Below are positions 42,532 through 51,367 of a stretch of DNA of 64,000 nucleotides, one piece after another. The notes under the pieces are model-generated. The model did no database searches and had not been told where the DNA came from. It saw only the letters and a list, made by a program, of their open reading frames with translations. This DNA is from Halomonas chromatireducens (GTDB taxonomy: Bacteria > Pseudomonadota > Gammaproteobacteria > Pseudomonadales > Halomonadaceae): assembly GCF_001545155.1 (NCBI RefSeq), contig NZ_CP014226.1, positions 1,772,191-1,836,190 on the forward strand. Direction: 5' to 3'. The position numbers were made by a program, and so were the translations under genes. Within the stretch, counting starts at the first letter, position 1, and each line of letters opens with the position of its first letter.

Positions 42532-43353
42532 ATGTCTCATACCGCTACCGCCCCGGCAGCCGTTCATGACCTCGAGCGGGACCTGCCCTACTACGAACCG
42601 GTCGGCAACGAATGCGCGCTTTTCGAGCAGGCGTACGAACAGCGGCTGCCGCTGCTGCTCAAGGGACCGACCGGCTGTGGCAAGACCCGCTTCGTCAGCC
42701 ACATGGCGGCCAAGCTGGGCCGCCCGCTGTTCACCGTTTCCTGTCACGATGATCTCACCGCTGCTGACCTCACCGGCCGCTACCTGCTGCAGGGTGGCGA
42801 GACCCGCTGGGTCGACGGCCCCCTGACCCGGGCCGTGCGCGAAGGCGGCATCTGCTATCTCGACGAGGTGGTGGAAGCGCGCAAGGATGTCACCGTGGTG
42901 CTTCACCCCTTGACCGATGATCGACGCATGCTGCCGCTGGAGCGTACCGGCGAGCTGCTCGAGGCACCCAAGGATTTCATGCTGGTAGTCTCCTACAACC
43001 CGGGCTATCAGCACATTCTCAAGTCACTCAAGCCGAGTACCCGCCAGCGCTTCGTGGCGATGTCCTTCGACTTCCCGCCCCCCCGGGTGGAGTGTGACAT
43101 CGTTTCCCGCGAGAGCGGCCTGTCCCATGAGCGGTGCGCCGCCCTGGTGAATCTGGCGGCCCGGCTGCGCGAACTCAAGGGCCAGGACCTGGAAGAGGGC
43201 GTTTCCACCCGTCTGCTGGTCTACTGCGCCACGCTGATCAACGCCGGCATGCCGATCCTGGAGGCGACCCGTGCCACCCTGGTCGAGCCGCTTTCCGACG
43301 ACCTGGACGTTCAGGAAGGGTTGATGGAAGCAATACAGGCCACATTCGGCTAG
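42532..43353 (+). CDS. norQ: NorQ, MoxR/CbbQ-type AAA+ ATPase for NO reductase activation
   Basis: A 273-residue AAA+ protein with Walker A GPTGCGKT at 45-52, Walker B ICYLDEV and the CbbQ/NirQ C-terminal domain. NorQ works with the VWA protein NorD to insert the non-heme iron into NorB. ATG 42532 gives the usual family N-terminus. norD follows, with a repeat A element in the gap. Confidence 0.95.
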   Translation: MSHTATAPAAVHDLERDLPYYEPVGNECALFEQAYEQRLPLLLKGPTGCGKTRFVSHMAAKLGRPLFTVSCHDDLTAADLTGRYLLQGGETRWVDGPLTRAVREGGICYLDEVVEARKDVTVVLHPLTDDRRMLPLERTGELLEAPKDFMLVVSYNPGYQHILKSLKPSTRQRFVAMSFDFPPPRVECDIVSRESGLSHERCAALVNLAARLRELKGQDLEEGVSTRLLVYCATLINAGMPILEATRATLVEPLSDDLDVQEGLMEAIQATFG

Positions 43354-43389
43354 GCCCTCCGCACAAGAGGCCCCGGGGTGCTGGCCTGA

Positions 43390-43452
43390 GAGGAGGTCCT
43401 ACGCCAGGGATTGGCGTCGGTAGCGTACAGGGATGTATTCACAGCGCCTCCT
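43390..43452. repeat. Dispersed intergenic repeat family A, copy 2 (between norQ and norD)
   Basis: Same structure as the copy at 15528-15589, with the 34-base right part identical and a few changes near the centre (gccagggattggcgtcgg). It again lies inside an operon, in the same orientation, 60 bases before the next gene. Confidence 0.87.
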
Positions 43453-43514
43453 CGATGGCCCATCGGCCCGGGGCCGGACGACTGGCCCAGCGCTTCCTAT
43501 AATGGAGATTTGCC

Positions 43515-45458
43515 ATGCTGCACTTTCTCGAAGTCGAGGAATTCGTCGGCCGCCATTGGCACCGCTGGGCGTCCAGTGCGGCCAGTTATCAGCGCTATCC
43601 GGAAGCGGCCGTGAGCCTGGAAGACCTGCGCCATGTACTGGGCGTCTTCTTTCGTGCCAGCGGCGGCGAGGCCGGTGTCGAGGTCGCCGCCATCGTCGCG
43701 CGCAGCTCCCAGCACCGCCTGTCGCTACGCCAGCGCCTGGGCTTCGACGACGAGGCCATCGACCAGGCGCGTCGCGACGAAGAGAACCTGCTGCTGCCCC
43801 CCACGCTGGATGTCTTCCCGGATGCAGCGCTCAACCGGGATCTCTACTTCTGGCTGGTCGCCTATCTGGCCGTGGCGCAGCGCCCGGTGGCCAAGCACGA
43901 CCCGCTGCGTGACGATCTCTCCAGGCTGAGGGAGTCCGTGCGTGCCCGCGATGCGGCACTGGCCCGCTTCCCGGGGCTTGCCGAACGCTATCGCCGGCTC
44001 TGCCTGGGGCTGCTCATCGTGCGCCCGGAGCGCAAGCGGTTGCCGCCGATGGAACAGGCGCTGGAATCGACCCTGCGCGTATTGCTGGGAGAAGAGCTCG
44101 AGCTGGAAGGCTGGGCCGCCGCCATGCATCGGGCAGTCTGCGATCCAGCCGCTTCCCTGAAAGACTTCCGCGCGCCGCGGGGCTACCGTCCACCGCTGCC
44201 GGTGCCCCTGTGGGGCCAGGTGGTGGAACTGGGCACCGGTTCAACCCGCGCCGACGAGGAGAGCGACCCCCACGAGGAGGGCACCACCAACAGCCCCCAG
44301 ACGGTGAGCGACGGCAAGCGCAAGGCCGAACGCAAGACCCAGGACCAGACCGAGCGCGACGACCCGCTGGTCGCCAACCGCTTCGAGAAAATGCTCTCCT
44401 GGACCGAGATGGTCAACCTCAATCGACTGGTCGAGGACAACGAGGACGAGGAAGCCAAGCGCGCCGCCGAGCAGATGGAGGAGATCATCCTGAGCCCGCA
44501 CAAGCAGCGGGCGGCTACGCGCATCAAGGTCGACCTCGATCTGCCGCCGGACGAGGTGCTGGGCGATCGGCTGCGCGGCAAGCACGCCTACGCCGAGTGG
44601 AACTACCGCAAGCAGATCTACCTGCCCGACCACTGCCTGGTGCATACCGAACTGCAGAGCGAGGAGGGCGAGCAGTGGGAGCCCGATGCCGCCACCCATC
44701 GGCGTATCCGCCGGGTGCGTCGTGAGTTCGAGGCCCTGCGTCCGCGGCGCGAGATGCTTCGCGGGCAGCTCGACGGCAGCGAACTGGACATGGATGCGGT
44801 GATCCGCTCGCGCTGTGACCTGGCTGCCACCGGCGAGTCCAGCGACCGACTCTATCAGGCGACCCGGCAGCAGGCCCGTGACCTGGCTGTCTCGATCCTG
44901 GTCGACGTCTCGCTTTCCACCGATGCCTGGCTGGAGGACCGCCGGGTGCTCGATGTGGAGAAAGAGGCGCTGCTGGTGCTGGGCCACGGCCTGGCCGGCT
45001 GCGGCGACGACTATTCCATCCACTGCTTCACCTCGCATCGCCGCCAGAAGGTCTGGGTCAACACCCTGAAAACCTTCGAGGAGACCATGAGCGAACGAGT
45101 GGCGCGGCGAATCTCGGCGTTGAAGCCGGGGCACTACACCCGCATGGGGCCGGCGATCCGCCACGTGGCACAGGAGCTGGCCAAGCGTCCCAACCGTCAC
45201 CGGCTGCTGCTGGTGATCACTGACGGCAAGCCCAACGACACCGACTACTACGAGGGTCGCTACGGTATCGAGGACACCCGCAAGGCGGTGCTCGAGGCGC
45301 GCCAGCAGGAGGTGCGGGTCTTCGGTGTGACCGTCGACAGCGAGGCCCATCAGTATGTCTCGCGCCTCTTCGGCCGCGGCAGCTACGCCATCGTCAACCG
45401 TCCCGAACACCTGGCCCAGGCGCTGCCGGGCATCTATCGTCAGATCATCGGTAGCTGA
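43515..45458 (+). CDS. norD: NorD, VWA-domain activator of nitric oxide reductase
   Basis: A 647-residue cytoplasmic protein with a C-terminal von Willebrand A domain whose MIDAS motif reads DVSLSTD; the later ITDGKPND and VTVDSEAHQY are typical. A charged central linker (about 240-310) separates the alpha-helical N-terminal half. It partners NorQ. GGAGA lies before ATG 43515. Confidence 0.95.
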   Translation: MLHFLEVEEFVGRHWHRWASSAASYQRYPEAAVSLEDLRHVLGVFFRASGGEAGVEVAAIVARSSQHRLSLRQRLGFDDEAIDQARRDEENLLLPPTLDVFPDAALNRDLYFWLVAYLAVAQRPVAKHDPLRDDLSRLRESVRARDAALARFPGLAERYRRLCLGLLIVRPERKRLPPMEQALESTLRVLLGEELELEGWAAAMHRAVCDPAASLKDFRAPRGYRPPLPVPLWGQVVELGTGSTRADEESDPHEEGTTNSPQTVSDGKRKAERKTQDQTERDDPLVANRFEKMLSWTEMVNLNRLVEDNEDEEAKRAAEQMEEIILSPHKQRAATRIKVDLDLPPDEVLGDRLRGKHAYAEWNYRKQIYLPDHCLVHTELQSEEGEQWEPDAATHRRIRRVRREFEALRPRREMLRGQLDGSELDMDAVIRSRCDLAATGESSDRLYQATRQQARDLAVSILVDVSLSTDAWLEDRRVLDVEKEALLVLGHGLAGCGDDYSIHCFTSHRRQKVWVNTLKTFEETMSERVARRISALKPGHYTRMGPAIRHVAQELAKRPNRHRLLLVITDGKPNDTDYYEGRYGIEDTRKAVLEARQQEVRVFGVTVDSEAHQYVSRLFGRGSYAIVNRPEHLAQALPGIYRQIIGS

Positions 45459-45471
45459 GAGAGGACTCCAC

Positions 45472-45687
45472 ATGACCCTGACAATGAGCCGTCCCGTCAT
45501 GGCAACGCTGTTCGGCGTGATCGCGGCCTTCGTCGTGCTGACGCCGCTGGTCTGGCTGATCAACACCCGGGACTGGGGTATCTTCCTGATGTTGCTGGCG
45601 CCCTTCGTGATCTATGGCCTGATCCACGCCGGTCGCCGGCTGGCGGAGTGGGCCGATCCGCCCCCGCCGCCACCCGACGATGAGTGA
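45472..45687 (+). CDS. Small two-helix membrane protein after norD
   Basis: A 71-residue protein with two helices (about 8-28 and 34-50) and a proline-rich acidic tail (PPPPPPDDE). AGAGAGGA precedes ATG 45472, 13 bases after norD, so it is the last gene of norQD. No family recognised; a small NO reductase assembly or accessory factor is possible only from context. Confidence 0.7.
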   Translation: MTLTMSRPVMATLFGVIAAFVVLTPLVWLINTRDWGIFLMLLAPFVIYGLIHAGRRLAEWADPPPPPPDDE

Positions 45688-45713
45688 AACGTCGTTCAAG
45701 ACAGCATAAGACC

Positions 45714-45738
45714 GACGCCGGCCCCCAGGGCCGGCGTC
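45714..45738. terminator. Stem-loop between convergent nor transcripts
   Basis: GACGCCGGCCC and GGGCCGGCGTC form a perfect eleven-base-pair stem with a three-base loop. It lies between the convergent norQD and norEF operons. No T run, but the stem is very stable and could end or protect both transcripts. Confidence 0.7.
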
Positions 45739-45804
45739 ATTGCGTTCATCGGGAGTCGTGCGTAGTTGAGCTCGCAGAAGCTCGGGGGAATTGGCTGCCC
45801 GGCT

Positions 45805-46116
45805 TCAGTCGCCCAGCTGTGCCAGCAGGTAGCCTGATGCCACCAGCAGCAGCGTGAACAGCACCAGGCCGATAAAGGCGCCCCGCCAGGCGGCACTGGC
45901 ATCGCGCAGGCCGAGATAGGTCATCAGCACCTGGTGGGCCTTGAAGGCGGTGCTGAGCAACAGCAGGCCTGCGGACCACATCGGCAGCGCCTGCAGGCGG
46001 GCATCGCCGCCGAGCTGGGCCGAGAACATGGTGATCAGCGTCAGTCCCATCAATACCGCCCAGGTGATCAGCAGCCTACGGGTAGCGGGGGGCAGGGTGG
46101 CAAGGCGCGTCGGCAT
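45805..46116 (-). CDS. norF: NorF, cytochrome oxidase subunit IV-like protein
   Basis: A 103-residue protein with three helices and the subunit IV/NorF pattern (STAFKAHQVLMTYLGLRDASAAWR). NorF with NorE supports NO reductase activity in Paracoccus and others; the mechanism is not settled. It starts two bases after norE ends. Start chosen at ATG 46116 (MPTRLATLPPATRR). Confidence 0.85.
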   Translation of the reverse strand: MPTRLATLPPATRRLLITWAVLMGLTLITMFSAQLGGDARLQALPMWSAGLLLLSTAFKAHQVLMTYLGLRDASAAWRGAFIGLVLFTLLLVASGYLLAQLGD

Positions 46117-46118
46117 GG

Positions 46119-46709
46119 TCACCTCAGCAGGTAGATGATGGGATAGAGCAGGATCCAGATCAGGTCGACCATGTGCCAGAAGGCGGCGGCGGTCTCCACG
46201 TTGTCGTGGGAGATGCGCCACGCCACCAGGGCGATCAGCCCCAGGCCGAAAAGCACGTGGGCGAAGTGAAAGCCGGTCAGCAGGTAGTAGAAGGTAAAGA
46301 AGGTGTTGGTCTCGGGCATCAGGCCCTGGCCGAGCTTGTCGGCGTACTCCATCACCTTGACCACGCAGAACACCACGCCGAGGGCGAAGGCCCCGGCCAG
46401 CCACTGACGGCAGCGGCGCCTGTCGCCTTGTCCAATGGCCTGAACGGCCAGGGCGGCGAACAGCCCGCTGGTCAGCAGTACCAGGGTGTTGATGCCACCG
46501 GCCACCGGGTCGAGCATCTGCTGGGAGGCATCGAACACCTCCCGTTCGCCGATTCTGAGCCAGGCGAAGAGCCCGAAGAAAGCGGCGAAGACCACCATCT
46601 CGCTCAGGATCAACACCCACATCAGCGGGTTGCCGGGAAGTGCCGAAAGCGGCCCCCAGCCCGGATTGGGCAGCGGCCGCTGCTGGGTGGTCTCGTGCTG
46701 CTGTGCCAC
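46119..46709 (-). CDS. norE: NorE, cytochrome oxidase subunit III-like protein
   Basis: A 196-residue protein with five or so helices. It has the subunit III pattern: WVLILSEMVVFAAFFGLF in the first helix, NTFFTFYYLLTGFHFAHVLFGL near the middle, and FWHMVDLIWILLYPIIYLLR at the end. It begins with GTG directly after the upstream gene's stop. It is part of a four-gene leftward operon starting at 47744. Confidence 0.92.
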   Translation of the reverse strand: MAQQHETTQQRPLPNPGWGPLSALPGNPLMWVLILSEMVVFAAFFGLFAWLRIGEREVFDASQQMLDPVAGGINTLVLLTSGLFAALAVQAIGQGDRRRCRQWLAGAFALGVVFCVVKVMEYADKLGQGLMPETNTFFTFYYLLTGFHFAHVLFGLGLIALVAWRISHDNVETAAAFWHMVDLIWILLYPIIYLLR

Positions 46710-47276
46710 TCAGCCCTCCGGGGCGATGGGCGTTCGGTCGAACTCGGCGCGCACGGCCGGAGTGGTCAGCTTCCAGCCCGCCCAGGCGAACAGCGCCACC
46801 AGCACGGTCGCGACCATGATCAGCAGGCTGAGCGCGCCGACCAGTCCAGCCACCGGGTTGCCGGGATTCACGGCATCGGTGATGGCAGCGTCCGGCAGAA
46901 AGCCGAAGGTCATTGGCGTCAATGCGGCGGCGCCGAACACGCCGACGAAGCCGGCCGACATCAGGCCGACAAAGGCGGGGCGGGCCCAGGGTCGGCGTAG
47001 CAGCAGTGCTACGGCCAGCACCAGTGTGGCCAGTGAACCGATCATCATCAGCACGGCAAGCCCACCGCTGCGCTCGATCAGCCAGGCCACGCCGCCGGTC
47101 AGCCCGCCGCTACCGGCCTCGACGCCAAGTGAGGCCACGATGGCGTCACCGGGCAGCAGGGGCAGGGTCATCAGCGCCAGTACCAGCAGCGAGAAGGCGA
47201 TAAAGCCCAAGGCAATACCGGTAACGGCGAGGGAGCGAGGGGGCGCCGAGCGAGAATAGTACGTAGCCGTATGCAT
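46710..47276 (-). CDS. Unidentified membrane protein in the norEF operon (1)
   Basis: A 188-residue protein with four hydrophobic helices and no cytochrome or metal motif I recognise. Helices are around 18-40, 73-93, 99-118 and 141-165, with acidic and glycine-rich links. GGAG stands ten bases before ATG 47276; an ATG at 47288 has no site. Its stop touches the norE start codon, so it is certainly co-translated with norEF. Confidence 0.7.
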   Translation of the reverse strand: MHTATYYSRSAPPRSLAVTGIALGFIAFSLLVLALMTLPLLPGDAIVASLGVEAGSGGLTGGVAWLIERSGGLAVLMMIGSLATLVLAVALLLRRPWARPAFVGLMSAGFVGVFGAAALTPMTFGFLPDAAITDAVNPGNPVAGLVGALSLLIMVATVLVALFAWAGWKLTTPAVRAEFDRTPIAPEG

Positions 47277-47294
47277 TTGCAGCTCCATGACGAA

Positions 47295-47744
47295 TCAATC
47301 GTCCAATGAGACGGTGGCGCCACCGAACAGCAGACTACGGGGCGCATCGATGGCGCGGTTGTTCATCAGCCTGTTGATGCCGACCCCACAGCGGCCCATG
47401 GTCCAGCCCAGGCAGGCGGTAAAGAAGCCGTAGCCCAGGGTCCAGGAGACCCAGGAGGGCGCGCCGATCACCCCAAGCAGGTTCCAGGCCGCCAGCGCAG
47501 CGGCGCCGCCCAGGGCGCCCAGCCAGAAGGTGCGGGTCTGGAACAGCAGGTGGCTATTGATCCAGTCGGCGTTGTTGCGACGAAAAAGGTGTGCGACCAG
47601 CATGCCGATCGGCCCAGTCACCACGGTCATCACGCTGCCCAGGTAGAGCACGTAGACAGTGGCCGCTACGCCCTTGCCACGCGTGTCGGCCGTGGGGGCT
47701 TGTTCGACGGTTGTTCGGGTATCGAGGGACGACGTGGAGGACAT
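47295..47744 (-). CDS. Unidentified membrane protein in the norEF operon (2), DUF4870/COG3671-like
   Basis: A 149-residue protein with three helices. The pattern VYVLYLGSVMTVVTGPIGM, NADWINSHLLFQTRTFW and GRCGVGINRLMNNR resembles DUF4870/COG3671 small membrane proteins of unknown function. It is the promoter-proximal gene of the four-gene operon ending in norF, 18 bases before the next gene. An FNR-like box lies 78 bases upstream. Confidence 0.72.
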   Translation of the reverse strand: MSSTSSLDTRTTVEQAPTADTRGKGVAATVYVLYLGSVMTVVTGPIGMLVAHLFRRNNADWINSHLLFQTRTFWLGALGGAAALAAWNLLGVIGAPSWVSWTLGYGFFTACLGWTMGRCGVGINRLMNNRAIDAPRSLLFGGATVSLDD

Positions 47745-47821
47745 CGGCTACCTCCTGGTTAAGCCATGTGTTTGAACAAATATGCAGGATACCACTATGC
47801 CCTCTGGTGCCGGCTTCGTCC

Positions 47822-47835
47822 TTGTCGTGGATCAA
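47822..47835. promoter_or_regulatory. FNR/DNR-like box upstream of the norEF operon
   Basis: TTGTCgtggATCAA has a perfect right half and one mismatch on the left. Its centre is 84 bases before the first gene (47744). Confidence 0.55.
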
Positions 47836-47868
47836 AACTCCCACCGCCTTGCACCGGTATCGAGCGAA

Positions 47869-49152
47869 TCAATCGGCCTCTGCTGCCGGCTTGCGGATGA
47901 CCGTGGCCTGGTGGTGCTCATCGCGGGTGAAGACCGGAGCCCGCCGCTCGGTCCACCACATCCAGACGATGGAGACCAGGGTCACGCCGAAGCAGAGCAT
48001 CCACACCGAGGTGGCCACGCCGGTAAAGTCCACCAGCAGACCGAACAGGATCGGCAGCAGAAAGCCACCCACGCCGCCGGCCAGCCCGACAATGCCGGAA
48101 ACGAGGCCGAGGTTGCGGTCGTACTCGTCCGACAGGTACTTGAACACCGAGGCCTTGCCGATACCCCAGGCGATGCCCACCACGAACAGGGCAAGTGTGA
48201 ACAGCCAGATGGGAATGCCGAAGCTGAACTCCAGGCGGGAGCCGTCGACCTGTTGCACGGCGTACTGGGTATGGGGGTAGGACATGATGAACAGGGCGAC
48301 CAGGCTGGCCCACATGCAGGACCAGGTGACGGAGTGGGCGCCGAAGCGATCGGAGAGCCAGCCGCCGAAGGCGCGGATGACACCCGACGGCAGCACGAAG
48401 ATGGTGGCGATCAGGGCGGCGAGCTGTATGCCCATGCCATATTCGTTCATGTAGTAGCGGGTGAGCCACAGCGAGACGCCCACATAGCCGCCGAAGACCA
48501 CCGAGTAGTACTGGCAGTACTTCCACACCTTGGGGTCGTTCAGCACGGCGACCTGCTCGCGCAGGGTGGGGCGGTTGGCATTACGGTGGCTCGGGTCCGA
48601 GAAGGTGAAGAACCAGAAGATCAGGGCGGTGATCAGCATGATGGCCGCGTACAGGTTGGGCACCGCCTGCCAGCCGAGCACGATGATCACCGTGGGGGCC
48701 ACGAACTTGGTCACGGCGGCACCGGCGTTGCCGGCGCCGAAGATCCCCATGGCCAGCCCCTGGCGGTCGCGTTCGAACCACTTGGCGGTATAGGTGATAC
48801 CCACCGAGAAACCGCCACCGGCCAGGCCGATCACGGCGCCCAGCATCAGCAGTTGCCAGTACTGGGTGGCGAACTGCACCGCCCAGATCGCCGGCACCGT
48901 GGTCAGCATCAGCGCCATGAAGACGGGGCGGCCGCCCATGCGGTCGGTCATGGCGCCCAGCGGTAGCCGCACCAGCGAGCCGGTCAGGATGGGAACGGCG
49001 GCCAGGATGCCGAACTGGGTGTCGCTCAGCCCCAGCTCCTCGGCAATGGGCACGCCGATCTCGCCGAACATGGTCCACACCATGAAGCACATGGTGAAGG
49101 CGAAGGTGTTGGCGGTCAGTACCGAGTACTGCTTGAAACGCGGCGAAGCCAT
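47869..49152 (-). CDS. narK: NarK-type nitrate/nitrite MFS transporter (narK1-like)
   Basis: A 427-residue MFS protein with twelve helices. Family marks are the nitrate-site arginine in GSLVRLPLGAMTDR and the nitrate signature FGAGNAGAAVTKF, with a second copy (GLVSGIVGLAGGVGG) in the other half. Its length and close match to the NarK1 class suggest proton-coupled nitrate uptake, but direction cannot be proven. It is the last of three narK-like genes in one leftward array. Confidence 0.9.
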   Translation of the reverse strand: MASPRFKQYSVLTANTFAFTMCFMVWTMFGEIGVPIAEELGLSDTQFGILAAVPILTGSLVRLPLGAMTDRMGGRPVFMALMLTTVPAIWAVQFATQYWQLLMLGAVIGLAGGGFSVGITYTAKWFERDRQGLAMGIFGAGNAGAAVTKFVAPTVIIVLGWQAVPNLYAAIMLITALIFWFFTFSDPSHRNANRPTLREQVAVLNDPKVWKYCQYYSVVFGGYVGVSLWLTRYYMNEYGMGIQLAALIATIFVLPSGVIRAFGGWLSDRFGAHSVTWSCMWASLVALFIMSYPHTQYAVQQVDGSRLEFSFGIPIWLFTLALFVVGIAWGIGKASVFKYLSDEYDRNLGLVSGIVGLAGGVGGFLLPILFGLLVDFTGVATSVWMLCFGVTLVSIVWMWWTERRAPVFTRDEHHQATVIRKPAAEAD

Positions 49153-49211
49153 GGAATCTCCCGATGAAAGGGGCGGTTCGGTTTTTGCCTTCAGCCAGAA
49201 GCTGGAAAGCC

Positions 49212-49245
49212 AAAAGGGCAGCGATCGCCTTGGCGACCGCTGCCC
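49212..49245 (-). terminator. Terminator after the second narK gene
   Basis: GGGCAGCG...CGCTGCCC with a near-complete inner stem is followed by TTTTGG on the minus strand, 14 bases beyond the stop at 49259. Read-through would supply the next narK. Confidence 0.75.
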
Positions 49246-49258
49246 GGCTGCAGTCGGA

Positions 49259-50767
49259 TCAACCCTGCTGCGGCTTGGCCTGTGTCTTGGCCAGCTCCTG
49301 CTCCTCGATCATGCGGTCGACGGAGGAGACGTAGTACTCCTCATCGAAAGCCCCCTCCGGCTCCTTCAGCCAGATCAGGCAGATCAGCCAGCTGAGGAAG
49401 GCGCCGCCGGCGATGATGTAGAAGAACTGGGTGGGTGTGACGAAGGTGAAGATCGTCAGATAGACCACCGCCCCCACGTTGCCGTAGGCACCGGCCATGC
49501 CCGAGATCTGGCCAGTGATACGGCGCTTGATCGAGGGGATGATGCCGAAGGTGGCGCCCTCCGCCCCCTGGACGAAGAAGGAGGTGAAAATGGTGATGGC
49601 GATGGCGATGACCAGCGGCCAGCTGGAGTTGAGCAGGCCCATCATCACGAAGCCGATACCGATGCCGAACATGTAACTGAGCATCACGAAGCGACGGTTG
49701 CCCATGCGATCCGATACCAGTCCGCCCATGGGGCGTGCCACCAGGTTCACGAAGGCGAAGGAGGCGGCGATCATGCCCGCCGTGGCGGCATTCAGCCCCC
49801 AGGTTTCCTCGAAGAACATCGGCAGCATGGAGACCACCGCCAGTTCGGCGCCGAAGTTGGCGAAGTAGGTGCTGTTGAGGGCGGCCACGCTGCTGAATGG
49901 ATACTTGTCGTCTTCCGGCACCCCCTTCTTCAGGATCGGCACGTTGACCCGCAGGATCTGCACGACCTGATAGATGATGACGGCGACGATGATCAGGTAG
50001 CAGATCACGGCGGCGGTCACCGACATGTAGCCCATGTTCTGGATGCGCCATACCAGGATGCCCAGGCAGCCCACCAGCGGGATGGTCCAGATGATCAACT
50101 TGATCATGTCGCCCCAGGTGCTGACTTCCATGGCCATGGCCTTGCGCGGCTTGCGGTGTGCGCGAGCATCGGGGCCATCGGTGATGGCGAACCAGTAGTA
50201 GACCCCGTAGGCGGCCATCACGATGGCGCTCTGGGCGATGGCCCAGCGCCAGCCGTCCTCGCCGCCGAACATGGTGATGGCGATGGTGGGCAGGGTCATG
50301 GCGGCGGCGGCGGAGCCGAAATTGCCCCAGCCGGCGTAGAAGCCCTCGGCGAAGCCGATGTCCTTGGGTTTGAACCAAAGGGCGGTCATGTGGATGCCGA
50401 CCACGAAGCTGGCGCCGATGGAGCTCAGTACCAGGCGTGAGACCAGCAGCTGGGACATGGTGTTGCCGAAGGCGAACACCAGTGCCGGGATCGACATGCT
50501 GACCATCAGTACCGAGAACACTCGGCGCGGGCCGAAGCGGTCCAGGGCCATGCCGACGATGATGCGGGCGGGAATGGTCAGGGCCACGTTGGCGATGGCG
50601 AACAGGCGGATATCGTCCCGGGTCAACCAGTCGACGCTTTTCAGCATGCTCGACGCCAGGGGCGCCATGTTGAACCAGACGTAGAAGGTGATGAAGAAAG
50701 CGATCCAGGTCAGGTGAAGGGCCCTGATCTCAGGACTGCGAACCTTGAAGACGGCGGATACTTTCAT
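49259..50767 (-). CDS. narK: NarK-type nitrate/nitrite MFS transporter (narK2-like)
   Basis: A 502-residue MFS protein with the nitrate signature AGWGNFGSAAAAM in the first half and AGAYGNVGAVVYL in the second, LTIPARIIVGMALDRFG in helix 2-3, and long central and C-terminal cytoplasmic parts. NarK2-like proteins usually exchange nitrate for nitrite. It lies 73 bases after the usp gene. Confidence 0.91.
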   Translation of the reverse strand: MKVSAVFKVRSPEIRALHLTWIAFFITFYVWFNMAPLASSMLKSVDWLTRDDIRLFAIANVALTIPARIIVGMALDRFGPRRVFSVLMVSMSIPALVFAFGNTMSQLLVSRLVLSSIGASFVVGIHMTALWFKPKDIGFAEGFYAGWGNFGSAAAAMTLPTIAITMFGGEDGWRWAIAQSAIVMAAYGVYYWFAITDGPDARAHRKPRKAMAMEVSTWGDMIKLIIWTIPLVGCLGILVWRIQNMGYMSVTAAVICYLIIVAVIIYQVVQILRVNVPILKKGVPEDDKYPFSSVAALNSTYFANFGAELAVVSMLPMFFEETWGLNAATAGMIAASFAFVNLVARPMGGLVSDRMGNRRFVMLSYMFGIGIGFVMMGLLNSSWPLVIAIAITIFTSFFVQGAEGATFGIIPSIKRRITGQISGMAGAYGNVGAVVYLTIFTFVTPTQFFYIIAGGAFLSWLICLIWLKEPEGAFDEEYYVSSVDRMIEEQELAKTQAKPQQG

Positions 50768-50840
50768 GGTCGTATCATCCCGAAAGAGTAAAAGTGACAG
50801 CGATGAGTGACGGCAGTGATGAGTGATGGCGATACCCGGC

Positions 50841-51299
50841 TCATGGGCTGGGCAGTATCAACAGCGGACACTCGACGCGCCGGGCCAGGAAGGAGCTGAC
50901 GCTGCCGAAGGTCATGTAGTCGAGCTCGTCCACGAAGTAGCTCAGCGACTGGGCGATGATGCCGCCGTCGGGCTTGTTGCTGTGACGGGCGATGACCAGC
51001 ACGTCGGGCTGATGCTTCTGGGTGGCGCGCAGGATCATCTTGCGTGGGTCGCCTTCGGCCAGGATCCAGTCGACATCGAATTCCTCGCGGGTGGCGAAAT
51101 CGGCGCCCTCCTTGAGGGCGGCCTTCAGCTCCTCGTACTCCTCCTGGAACAGGTCCTCGTTGGCATCGGTGGCGTCGCGGGGGTTCTCCGCCACGCCCAC
51201 CAGCACCAGGGTGGGAGCGTTGCAGCGAAACAGGCTGACGGTCTGGGCCAGGGCCAGCTTGGCGTTTCGCGAGCCGTCATAGGCGATCATGACTTTCAT
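50841..51299 (-). CDS. Universal stress protein (UspA family)
   Basis: A 152-residue single-domain Usp (MKVMIAYDGSRNAKLA). The ATP-binding G-2x-G-9x-G(S/T) motif is not clearly present in VIARHSNKPDGG...GSVSS, so nucleotide binding is uncertain. GGAGGG precedes ATG 51299. Usp genes next to narK are common in denitrifiers, where they help anaerobic survival. Confidence 0.9.
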   Translation of the reverse strand: MKVMIAYDGSRNAKLALAQTVSLFRCNAPTLVLVGVAENPRDATDANEDLFQEEYEELKAALKEGADFATREEFDVDWILAEGDPRKMILRATQKHQPDVLVIARHSNKPDGGIIAQSLSYFVDELDYMTFGSVSSFLARRVECPLLILPSP

Positions 51300-51367
51300 G
51301 ACATCCCTCCGGAGAAGGCAAGGTAGGGGGTGTGCTCCGGCGTGACACCGGAGCACGGATGCTCGAA

